Source: Actinacidiphila acidipaludis
Lineage (GTDB): Bacteria > Actinomycetota > Actinomycetes > Streptomycetales > Streptomycetaceae
Direction: 5' to 3'
DNA length: 64,000 nucleotides
Assembly (NCBI RefSeq): GCF_019890725.1
Contig: NZ_JAINZZ010000005.1
Coordinates: 1-64,000, forward strand
Part shown: positions 17,467 through 27,940 of the stretch, one piece after another
Layout: every line of letters begins with the position of its first letter
Numbering within the stretch: position 1 is the stretch's first letter
Notes under the pieces: model-generated
Database searches by the model: none
The model's input: only the letters and a program-made list of their open reading frames with translations
What the model was told of the DNA's origin: nothing
Made by a program: the position numbers and the translations under genes

Positions 17467-18246
17467 TTGGATGGCAACCCCGCACCGGCGGCAGCGGACG
17501 ACAGCGTCCCCGCGCAGGCGGTGGAGCAGACCCCGCCGGCGTACAGGCCCGGATACGAGCTCGTCGCCGAGGACATCCTGCAGCTCATCGCCGACACGAG
17601 ACTGCAGCCGGGCGATCGGATGCCCACGGAGAACCAGCTGGCCGCGCGCCTGGGCACGAGCCGCACGGTCGTGCGGGAAGCCGTCAAGATCCTCTCGGCC
17701 CTCGGGCGGGTGCGTGCGCACAAGGGGCGCGGGCTGTTCGTCGCCAACGACGAGGGAATGCTGGGCTCCTCACGCTGGGGAAGCTTCTTCCTGCCCACCG
17801 ACCTCGATCACGTCTACCGGCTGTTCGAGTTCCGCCGGGTGCAGGAGGTCGCCGCGAGCCGGCTCGCGGCGACCCGGGCGACCCCGGCGGATCTGCGGGC
17901 GATCGAGAAGGCCGCTCAAATGTGCCACGAAGGACACACGACCGGCCGGCGGGACCTGTTCGATCGCGGTGACGACGACTTCCACCTGAGCGTGGCCAAG
18001 GCCTCGCAGAATCCGTTCCTGGTGGACGCGGTCCGCGAGGTCCGCCGCCTCCAGCACCAGTCCAGCACCATCGGGCTGCACGGCACCGTCGGCGGCCACG
18101 CGGAGGAGGCGGTGGTGGAGCACGAGGCGATCTACCGTGCCATCAGGGAGGGCGACCCGGAGGCCGCGGCCGACGCGGCCACCGTCCACCTGGACCAGAC
18201 CCTGGAGGACTACCGCCGCGAGATCCAGCGCCGCGTCTTCGGCTGA
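17467..18246 (+). CDS. GntR-family regulator, FadR subfamily
   Basis: DNA-binding regulator of 259 residues. The winged helix (about 30-95) has the family recognition segment MPTENQLAARLGTSRTVVREAVK. An all-helical FCD ligand-binding domain follows (about 115-250), with metal-site histidines expected in FHLSVAKAS and HEAIYRAI. FadR-type proteins answer to sugar acids, sugars or other small carboxylates. TTG at 17467 follows a GAAGGAGGGG sequence; no ATG fits better. It follows the importer-GH51 operon but has its own promoter. The repeat at 17357-17373 is the likely operator. Confidence 0.88.
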   Translation: MDGNPAPAAADDSVPAQAVEQTPPAYRPGYELVAEDILQLIADTRLQPGDRMPTENQLAARLGTSRTVVREAVKILSALGRVRAHKGRGLFVANDEGMLGSSRWGSFFLPTDLDHVYRLFEFRRVQEVAASRLAATRATPADLRAIEKAAQMCHEGHTTGRRDLFDRGDDDFHLSVAKASQNPFLVDAVREVRRLQHQSSTIGLHGTVGGHAEEAVVEHEAIYRAIREGDPEAAADAATVHLDQTLEDYRREIQRRVFG

Positions 18247-18274
18247 ACCGGGTCCGCCCTTCGCTGATGCGGGT

Positions 18275-21083
<2,809 letters not shown>

Positions 21084-21208
21084 CGATGAGTCCCTTGCTG
21101 GATGGAGGACGGGCAGGGAGTCCGCCTCGTCGGACGCGGCGGCCCCTCCCGTCGGTGAGTGCGCGACCGTCCGTCGCGGCCGCGCCGATGAGCGTGACAC
21201 ACAAGGAA

Positions 21209-21222
21209 TGTGAGCGCTAACA
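21209..21222. promoter_or_regulatory. TGTGAGCGCTAACA operator upstream of epimerase
   Basis: Same 14-mer as inside GH127, here in promoter position between the epimerase start and the GH63-like gene end. Confidence 0.6.
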
Positions 21223-21379
21223 AGAGCGGGGAAAACGCTGAGACGTGCCAGACGGGTCATCAGATCCGACGACGGCACTGTGCACCGCGGCGGACCCGCT
21301 GTCAACCCCTGCCACAACCGTCCCTACAGCCGCACGAAAGGTGGCGCGGACATCGCCCCGCCGGCACGAGGGGTGGGCG

Positions 21380-23170
21380 TCACGGTCCCATGGCCGCCCC
21401 CGGCGACGGGATCTGCGCCGAGACCGCGGCGACGCCGCCGGGCATCGCCGCGGCGCGCCTGTGGTGTTCGTCCGCGAGCAGCAGGTACCCGCTGGCAGTC
21501 CAGGTGTAGGCCCGGTCCCGCAGTCCCTCTCCGGTGAGCGCGTCGAAGTTCTCGGCGAAGCCGGACTTCTCGCACAACGCACGGAAGCGGCGGCTGACCT
21601 CGTCGGCGAGACCGGTGTGGCCCGCCCGGCGCAGGCCGTCCTCGATCAGCACGGTCGAGGGCGCCCAGACCGGTCCGCGCCAGTAACCGTCGGCCTCGTA
21701 GAGCGGCGAGTCGGGGTGCTCGGTGGCCAGGCCGTGCGGCGTCAGGTGGGAGGCGATCCGCTCGGCGAGCCGGTCGCCCACCTCGTGCGGCAACCGCTCG
21801 CCCAGCACGATCGGCATCAGGTCCAGCAGGCTGCGGCTCTCCGCGAGACCGCCGCCGTACGGCGAACGGCTGCCGAAGCGGTCTCCCGTCCACAGTTGCT
21901 CCACCAGGGCCTCCTGGAGCGAGTCCGCGGCGCCCGACCACCGCTCGGCCTCCCCCTGCCGGCCCAGCAGCCCGGCGAGCTGCGACAGCTCGGACAACTG
22001 GAGCACGAGGAAAGCGGACAGGTCGGCGGTGACCGCGACGCGCCGGGCGTCGAACGTGGTGGCGTTGTCCCAGCCGCTGTCGTTGCCGTGCTGGTAGTGC
22101 GGCAGTCGGCGGCCGGGCGCGGTGCGGGCGGTCAGCCAGAAGTCCGTCCAGCGGGTCAGGTGGTGGTAGGCCGCGGCGAGTTGGCCGGTGCCGGGCGGCC
22201 GGGCCAGGCGTGCGCGAAGCCGTCGCAGGGCCCAGCCGTGGATCGGCGGCTTGACGAAGTTGTAGAGGACTTCGGAGTGGGTGACCGAGTCGGGCAGTGC
22301 CCCGGTCTCGTCCTGGTGGTCGAAGGGCAGCAGGAACTGGGCCCAGGCCAGGTCCGGCAGGCCCGGCGCGAGCGCGAGGGCGTTGAAGCAGTGGTCCCAG
22401 CTCCACACCTTGTCCATCCAGTGCTTGGACATCAGGACGGCGGGGCGGCGCACGAAACCGGCGGGTCGGACCGTGGCCGACCACAGGACGTACGCGGACA
22501 GTTCCGCCGCCGGAGCGGTGTCGGCGGGCACCTCGACGACGGCTGCCGCGAAGTTGCGGAACGCCTCCTCGCTGCGTGCCACGACGGTGGCGAACCCGGC
22601 GGTGGCGGTGTACGGCCGGCGGGCGCTGTCGATCTCCTCGACGGCGGCCTCCCACTCCGTCTCGTCGAACAGGGCCACGCCCCGGGCGGCCCCGGCCAGT
22701 GCCTCCGTGCCCCGCGGGCTCGCGGCGCCCCGCAGGACGGTGACCCGGTAGCGGCGCCCCGTCTCGTAGGAGGTGAAGTGGAACGAGCCGTCGACGGGGT
22801 CGCGGTAGAAGTAGGTGCCGCCGAAGGGGGTCAGCTCGGCGGTCACCGACGAGATCAGCATGCCCAGTCCACGGCCGCGCAGCCGGACGGTGTCGGCGCT
22901 CTCGTAGGCCAGATCGACGCGTCGGCCGTCGGCCTGCCAGGTCAGGCGGGCGGGCGTGGCCTGCCACACGGTACGGACGCGGTCCCCGGTCTCCGGACCG
23001 AGCGGCGTGAAGCGCAGCACCGGGTGCATGCCGTTCTGGTGGGAGACCAGGTGCAGGTCCGACGCCTGGGCGTGCTGCCCGACGACCGGCGAGATGCCGA
23101 ACCACGAACCGTGGCGGCTGAACGGAATCTCCCGGATCGGGAAGGCGGCGCTGCTGGGCGTGGCGGTCAT
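21380..23170 (-). CDS. GH63-like (alpha/alpha)6 glycosidase, cytosolic
   Basis: Predicted inverting glycosidase, 596 residues, no signal peptide. An N-terminal beta-sandwich (about 1-190) precedes an (alpha/alpha)6 barrel with family features: WMDKVWSWDHCFNALAL, a conserved GNDSGWDNATTFD segment with likely catalytic acids, and YWRGPVWAPSTVLIEDGL near the end. Related to the MGH1/GH63/GH37 group, which cleaves alpha-glucosides; the real substrate may be another terminal sugar. It starts 28 bases after an orphan sugar-binding lipoprotein and is probably co-transcribed with it, so it should process what that protein delivers. Confidence 0.75.
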   Translation of the reverse strand: MTATPSSAAFPIREIPFSRHGSWFGISPVVGQHAQASDLHLVSHQNGMHPVLRFTPLGPETGDRVRTVWQATPARLTWQADGRRVDLAYESADTVRLRGRGLGMLISSVTAELTPFGGTYFYRDPVDGSFHFTSYETGRRYRVTVLRGAASPRGTEALAGAARGVALFDETEWEAAVEEIDSARRPYTATAGFATVVARSEEAFRNFAAAVVEVPADTAPAAELSAYVLWSATVRPAGFVRRPAVLMSKHWMDKVWSWDHCFNALALAPGLPDLAWAQFLLPFDHQDETGALPDSVTHSEVLYNFVKPPIHGWALRRLRARLARPPGTGQLAAAYHHLTRWTDFWLTARTAPGRRLPHYQHGNDSGWDNATTFDARRVAVTADLSAFLVLQLSELSQLAGLLGRQGEAERWSGAADSLQEALVEQLWTGDRFGSRSPYGGGLAESRSLLDLMPIVLGERLPHEVGDRLAERIASHLTPHGLATEHPDSPLYEADGYWRGPVWAPSTVLIEDGLRRAGHTGLADEVSRRFRALCEKSGFAENFDALTGEGLRDRAYTWTASGYLLLADEHHRRAAAMPGGVAAVSAQIPSPGAAMGP

Positions 23171-23198
23171 CGGCGGGCGTTCGGTCCCTTTCGGATCG

Positions 23199-24446
23199 CT
23201 ACTTGGACGCGGCGGACTGCGCGGCGGACATCGCGTCCTCCGGCGACTTCGACCCGGTCAGGGCCGCCTGGACCGCGTTCCACATCTGCTCGGAGATCTT
23301 GGGGTACTTGGTGCCGAGGTCGTCGCTCGTGCGGCCCCTGGCCGCGCGGACCGCGTCCACCCACACCGTCATCTCCGGGCCGGTGGCCGACTGCTGTTCC
23401 TGGCCCGACCTGGTCGGCGCGACGTAGGACAAGGTGGCGTCGGTGGCCAGCAGGTTCCTGGCGCTGGTGAGGCAGGACACGATCTTCTGGGAGGTGAGGT
23501 AGCGGCCGCTGTCCTTCTGCACCGGAACGGTGACGAACTCGCCGCCTGTCGGGGCGGGGGCGGTGCCGCCGGACGCCGCCGGGATGGGGATCGTCCCGTA
23601 GCCGAAGCCCGTCTTCTTGGCGTTGGCCAGCTGCCAGGTGCCGTTCTCGGCGAAGGCGAACTGGCCGGTGGCGAACTCCTGCCAACTGGTGGTCTGGGTG
23701 TTGTTGATGACGGAGTTGGGGGCGTAGCCCTTCTTCAGCCACTCCTTCCACAGCGCCACCGCCGAGACGGCCCGGTCCGAACCGAGGTCGGTCAGCTGCG
23801 CCCCCGCGCCCCAGAACCAGGGCAGGAACTGGAAGCTGCCCTCCTCGGTGCCGATGGCGGAGAAGGTGATGCCCTTCCTGCCCGCCGCCTTCACCTTGGC
23901 CAGCGCCGCGTTCAGGCTCGCCCAGTCCTTGACGGAGGCGGGGTCGACGCCCGACGCCTTCAGGACGTTCTTGTTGTAGTACAGCGCCAGCGTGTTCGCG
24001 CCGATGGGCATGCCATAGGTCTTGCCCGCGCTCTGCCCCGCGGCCAGCAGGTTGGGCGACGCCTGGGTGGTGTCGACGTGGCTCTCGTCGGTGGTGGTCA
24101 GGACGCCGGCCTCGGCGAGTGTGGAGACGACCGGATTGTCGACGACGAGTACGTCCGGGGCGTCGCCCTGCTGGGCGGCGAGCAGTGTCTTGGTGGTCAG
24201 GTCGGTGGTGTCGAAGGCCGTGCGCTTGACCTTCACCCCTGCCTGGCGCCCGCAGTCGGTCAGCAGCTTGACCCACTTCGCGTTCCCGTCGAACTGCGGA
24301 TAGGGGTCCCAGACGGTGTACGTGCCGCCCGCCGCGGACGCGGAGGCACCACCGCCCGACGACGATCCGCATGCGGTGAGGGCGGACGCCGCGGTGACGG
24401 CGGCCAGCGCCGTGACCGCGAACCGCCGGCGGCTGGGTCTGCTCAT
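23199..24446 (-). CDS. Orphan sugar-binding lipoprotein
   Basis: Extracellular solute-binding protein of 415 residues with a lipoprotein signal (AASALTACGSSSGG). Family segments PIGANTLALYYNKNVL and GEFVTVPVQKDSGRYLTS are shared almost word for word with the binding protein at 2490-3734. No permease or ATPase gene adjoins it; instead a GH63-like glycosidase follows 28 bases downstream. It may present its ligand to the permeases encoded at 442-2300. The start at 24446 is set by the signal peptide and an upstream AAGGGA. A CGAATCGGTTCG site lies 95 bases upstream and is probably bound by the adjacent LacI protein. Confidence 0.88.
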   Translation of the reverse strand: MSRPSRRRFAVTALAAVTAASALTACGSSSGGGASASAAGGTYTVWDPYPQFDGNAKWVKLLTDCGRQAGVKVKRTAFDTTDLTTKTLLAAQQGDAPDVLVVDNPVVSTLAEAGVLTTTDESHVDTTQASPNLLAAGQSAGKTYGMPIGANTLALYYNKNVLKASGVDPASVKDWASLNAALAKVKAAGRKGITFSAIGTEEGSFQFLPWFWGAGAQLTDLGSDRAVSAVALWKEWLKKGYAPNSVINNTQTTSWQEFATGQFAFAENGTWQLANAKKTGFGYGTIPIPAASGGTAPAPTGGEFVTVPVQKDSGRYLTSQKIVSCLTSARNLLATDATLSYVAPTRSGQEQQSATGPEMTVWVDAVRAARGRTSDDLGTKYPKISEQMWNAVQAALTGSKSPEDAMSAAQSAASK

Positions 24447-24540
24447 GACGCCCGTCCCTTCGTGTCGTGCCCTGCCCGTGTACGGGCAGCGCCGAGGCCG
24501 GTCCGCGCGGAGGTCACCGGGTGGGAGCGAGGCGCCGTAG

Positions 24541-24556
24541 CGAATCGGTTCGACTG
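24541..24556. promoter_or_regulatory. CGAATCGGTTCG operator (site 1)
   Basis: The complement of this stretch begins CAGTCGAACCGATTC, an exact 15-base match to the site at 25830. It is in the promoter region of the orphan binding-protein operon, next to the divergent LacI gene. Confidence 0.65.
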
Positions 24557-24672
24557 TGAACGTAGAACCCGCTCGATGACGCGTCAATACCGTGCGTCGG
24601 CCCTTCTGCTGTCCCGCGACGTCGGCATGCCGGCCCGCCCTGTCGGTGCCGATCCCCTCGGAACCCACCCGC

Positions 24673-24684
24673 CGAACCGTTTCG
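24673..24684. promoter_or_regulatory. CGAACCGTTTCG operator (site 2)
   Basis: A one-base variant of the CGAACCGATTCG motif, 43 bases before the LacI start. Placement suggests autorepression. Confidence 0.5.
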
Positions 24685-24726
24685 CACGGAGTATGATCCC
24701 GCCCGCGGTACGTCGTGAGGAGCTGC

Positions 24727-25746
24727 ATGAACATCGGGGAGATCGCGCGACGAGCGGGAGTGTCGCGCAGCACGGTGTCGTACGCGCTCAGCGGCAAGCG
24801 TCCCGTCGCGGCCGCGACCCGCAGACGCATCCAGGACGTGATCGACGAGCTCGGCTACCGGCCCAACGCCACTGCGCGGGCCCTCAAGGAGGGCCGGACC
24901 CGGACGATCGGGCTGGTGATCCCCCCGGCCGGCAACCGGCTCAGCCACATGCAGCTGGACTTCGTCGCCGCCGTCGTCGACGCGGCGGCCCGCGTCGACC
25001 TGGACGTGCTGCTGTCGCCCTCCGGGGGCGACCACGACCGCTCCTTCGAACGGCTGGTCTCGGAGGGCCGCGTCGACGGGGTGATCGTGATGGAGATCCG
25101 CCTGCACGACACCCGGGTCGACCGGCTCCGCCAGGCGGGACTGCCGTTCGTCGGCATCGGGCACACCGCCGACGAGCGGGCGATGTGCTGGATCGACGTG
25201 GACTACGCCAGACTCATCGGGCACTCCGTCCGGCACCTGGCCGACCTCGGCCACCGGAAGGTCGCGCTGATCAGCCGCTCGAAGGAGCTCGTCGCGTCGG
25301 GTTACGGCCCGGCGCTCAGGGCCCGCGAGGGCTTCACGGCCGCCATCGCCGAGCGGGGCGTGCGGGGAGTCGAGGTCACCTGCGGGGACGACGCCCGTTC
25401 CGGCCAGGAGAGCATCGAGGAACTCCTGCGGGCCCATCCGGACCTCACGGCCGTCACCACCATCAACGAGGCCGCGCTGCCCGGCATTCAGCGTGCGCTG
25501 GCCGACGCCGGGCTGGCCGTGCCGTCCGACTTCTCGGTGACGGGCGTGGCCGCGCGGTTGTGGGCCGAGGACTTCCGGCCGCCCTTGACCGCGGCGGACG
25601 TCCCCGCCCTCGAGATGGGCGAGCAGGCGGTCTCCCTGCTCGTGCAGCGGATCGCCGAGCCCGGCACCCCGCCCCGGCACATCCTGCTCGCCCCGCCCAT
25701 CTCCCTGCGTTCCAGCACCGGGGCCGCTCCGGCCGTCCGGGGGTAG
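24727..25746 (+). CDS. LacI-family transcriptional regulator (second)
   Basis: 339 residues. The helix-turn-helix is NIGEIARRAGVSRSTVSYAL, followed by the hinge helix (PNATARALKEG) and a periplasmic-binding-protein-like sensor. The C-terminal part is slightly unusual: VTGVAARLWAEDFRPPLTA replaces the common VVGYDD motif. ATG at 24727 follows GAGGAG by five bases. It lies between the divergent binding-protein/GH63-like operon and the co-oriented GH39-like gene. Near-identical CGAACCGATTC sites flank it on both sides, so it probably controls both neighbours and itself. Confidence 0.9.
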   Translation: MNIGEIARRAGVSRSTVSYALSGKRPVAAATRRRIQDVIDELGYRPNATARALKEGRTRTIGLVIPPAGNRLSHMQLDFVAAVVDAAARVDLDVLLSPSGGDHDRSFERLVSEGRVDGVIVMEIRLHDTRVDRLRQAGLPFVGIGHTADERAMCWIDVDYARLIGHSVRHLADLGHRKVALISRSKELVASGYGPALRAREGFTAAIAERGVRGVEVTCGDDARSGQESIEELLRAHPDLTAVTTINEAALPGIQRALADAGLAVPSDFSVTGVAARLWAEDFRPPLTAADVPALEMGEQAVSLLVQRIAEPGTPPRHILLAPPISLRSSTGAAPAVRG

Positions 25747-25753
25747 CGAGTTC

Positions 25754-25773
25754 GGCCGGCGGAGCCGCCGGCC
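25754..25773 (+). terminator. Terminator after second LacI gene
   Basis: GGCCGGCGG and its complement CCGCCGGCC separated by AG, eight bases after the stop. The very short loop would open to about four bases in RNA. Confidence 0.65.
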
Positions 25774-25829
25774 GGCCGCTCCCACCTCATTGACCGCCCC
25801 GGCCCCCAGCCGTAGCATCCTGCCCGAAC

Positions 25830-25861
25830 CAGTCGAACCGATTCCTGCCAATCGATTCGAC
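25830..25861. promoter_or_regulatory. Paired CGAACCGATTC / CGAATCGATT operators (sites 3 and 4)
   Basis: CAGTCGAACCGATTC (25830-25844) exactly repeats site 1 in inverse orientation. Four bases on, CCAATCGATTCGAC (25848-25861) reads GTCGAATCGATTGG on the other strand, a second variant. The pair sits about 220 bases before the GH39-like gene and could bind two LacI dimers. Confidence 0.6.
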
Positions 25862-26081
25862 GCACGTCTCTCGACGGCTCGCAGCTACCGCGGAACGGGC
25901 CGCCGGCCGCACCCGGCGGGTCCCGCCGCCCTCACCACGGTCGGCCGCACGCTCTCGCCGGCCACATCCGCCGTCGGGCATCGGGATCCCGCGCCCTCGA
26001 CCGACCCTCGCGGCGCACGGCCGCGGATCCACCATCTCGCCGCGTCACGACGCCGTGACGCCAAGCCGGAGGAGGACATCG

Positions 26082-27878
26082 ATGAGGACAAGATCCGCAC
26101 CGGGCCGTCTGGCCACCGCTGCCGCCGCCGTACTCGGACTCGCAGCACTGATCCTGACGCCCGGCACGAGCCATGCGGCACCGGGTGAATCCCTGAGCGT
26201 GCACCTGAGTTCCACCCGCGGACCGTCGACCGGCGTGGGTGAGGGCTTCCTCTACGGCGTCAGCCAGGACGGCACCCAGCCGGCGGACCAGTACCTCCAG
26301 CCGCTGGGCCTCAACGCCTTCCGGGGCGGCGGCTGGTTCTCGGGCGGCTGGATCAAGGACAACTACTCCTACGGGTCCGCCACCAAGGCCGACATCGCCT
26401 CGATCACCGCGCAGGCCCGCCGGCTGACCCAGCCGCCGTACCACGCCCAGTACCAGGTGCTCCTGAGCGATCTGTGGGGCAACAACGGCGGGCAGCCCTC
26501 GAACGAGGTGTACCCGTGTGACAACGGAAACTGCTCGAACTGGTCGAGTTTCATCGACACCACCGTGGGCGCGCTGCAGGCGACAGGCCTGCCGTTCGCC
26601 TACGACATCTACAACGAGCCGGACATCTCGGCCTTCTGGACCCGCGGGATGAACAGCACCCAGTACTTCCAGATGTGGGACACCGCCTTCCGGGAGATCC
26701 GCCGCGTCGCTCCGAACGCGACGATCGTCGGTCCATCTCTCGCCTTCACCCCGCAGAGCAACCCGGGCGAGTGGAACACCTGGCTGGCCCACGTCAAGGC
26801 GGCGGGTACGGTCCCCGACGAGATCACCAACCACGACGAGGGCGACGTCGACGACCCGGTGACGGTGTCGCAGGCGATCGACAACGCGCTGTCCGCGAAC
26901 GGCGTCTCCGCCCGCCCGCTGTCGGCGAACGAGTACCAGCCCGCGGACCGCCAGACGGCGGGAGTCACCGCCTGGTATCTGGCCCGGTTCGCGCAGTCCG
27001 GGTACACCAACGCCATGCGTGGCAACTGGGTGTGCTGCATGACACCGAACCTGACCGGGGTGCTCACCCAGAGCGGCGGGACGTGGCAGCCCAACGGCAA
27101 CTGGTGGGCCCTGCGCACGTACGCGGACATGACCGGGACCCTGGTCAGCACCTCCGGCCAGGTCAACTCCACGGCGATCTCCGCCGCGGAGGACAGCACG
27201 GCCAGGCGCGCGGTGGCCGTGATCGGCGACAGCAACGGGTACACGGGTACCGCCTCCGTGACCTTCGACGGCCTGGCGTCCGTACCCTGGCTGGCGAACG
27301 GCGGCAATGTGAACGTGACGGTCGAACGCGTCCCGGACCAGGCCCCGCTCAGCGCGCCGCAGGTGGTGTACAACCAGAACGTCAGCGCCTCGTCCGGTTC
27401 CCTGACCGTGCCTTTCACCTTCCAGGCGGCGCACGACGCCTTCGCGGTCTACCTGACCCCCGCCGGGTCCGCGAGCGGTGGTACCAGCGGTGAACTGCAC
27501 GCGGTGGGCGCGGGCAAGTGCCTGGACGTGCCGAACTCGTCCACCACGGCCGGTACCCAGGTGCAGATCTGGGACTGCGCGGGCGGCTCCAACCAGATGT
27601 TCACCCGCACCTCGTCCAACCAGCTGACCGTCTACTCCGGCGGCAGCCAGATGTGCCTCGACGCCGACGGCCGGGGCACCAGTCCCGGTACCAAGGTGAT
27701 CGTCTACGGGTGCAACGGCCAGGACAACCAGCAGTGGGACATCCGCTCCGACGGCACCGTCACCAGCGCGCTCTCGGGTCTGTGCCTGGACGTGACCGGC
27801 GCCGGAACCACCGACGGCACGCTGGTCGAGTTGTGGACCTGCAACGGCGGCGCCAACCAGCGGTGGTCGCTCGGATAG
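26082..27878 (+). CDS. Secreted GH39-like glycosidase with CBM13
   Basis: 598 residues. Signal peptide 1-32 ends SHAA. The catalytic part (about 35-330) looks like a clan GH-A barrel, with probable acid/base E179 in IYNEPDIS and probable nucleophile E284 in SANEYQ. A beta-sandwich (about 350-460) and a C-terminal ricin-type CBM13 (about 473-598, three QxW repeats) follow. GH39 or a relative is the best guess; known activities there include beta-xylosidase and arabinosidase-type enzymes. The cysteines in YPCDNGNC may form a disulphide. ATG follows GGAGGAGG. Probably controlled by the LacI protein just upstream. Confidence 0.72.
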   Translation: MRTRSAPGRLATAAAAVLGLAALILTPGTSHAAPGESLSVHLSSTRGPSTGVGEGFLYGVSQDGTQPADQYLQPLGLNAFRGGGWFSGGWIKDNYSYGSATKADIASITAQARRLTQPPYHAQYQVLLSDLWGNNGGQPSNEVYPCDNGNCSNWSSFIDTTVGALQATGLPFAYDIYNEPDISAFWTRGMNSTQYFQMWDTAFREIRRVAPNATIVGPSLAFTPQSNPGEWNTWLAHVKAAGTVPDEITNHDEGDVDDPVTVSQAIDNALSANGVSARPLSANEYQPADRQTAGVTAWYLARFAQSGYTNAMRGNWVCCMTPNLTGVLTQSGGTWQPNGNWWALRTYADMTGTLVSTSGQVNSTAISAAEDSTARRAVAVIGDSNGYTGTASVTFDGLASVPWLANGGNVNVTVERVPDQAPLSAPQVVYNQNVSASSGSLTVPFTFQAAHDAFAVYLTPAGSASGGTSGELHAVGAGKCLDVPNSSTTAGTQVQIWDCAGGSNQMFTRTSSNQLTVYSGGSQMCLDADGRGTSPGTKVIVYGCNGQDNQQWDIRSDGTVTSALSGLCLDVTGAGTTDGTLVELWTCNGGANQRWSLG

Positions 27879-27889
27879 CCCGGATCACA

Positions 27890-27920
27890 CGCTGCCGGCC
27901 GCCGGTGGCGGCAGGCAGCG
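27890..27920. terminator. Bidirectional terminator
   Basis: Nested stem with outer CGCTGCC/GGCAGCG and inner CCGCC/GGCGG arms between the convergent GH39-like and (alpha/alpha)6 protein genes. Confidence 0.65.
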
Positions 27921-27940
27921 CTGAGACCGCCCTGCCGTGC

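Larger units (their letters stand above)
25747..26081. other. Intergenic region LacI / GH39-like
   Basis: 335 bases with no gene supported. It contains the terminator of the LacI gene, two operator-like sites at 25830-25861 and a GGAGGAGG ribosome binding site at its right end. Confidence 0.6.

Noticed and set aside
21380-23170. Calling the GH63-like protein a trehalase
   Set aside because: The GNDSGWDN-type motif is shared by several (alpha/alpha)6 families, and the binding-protein context favours oligosaccharide processing.
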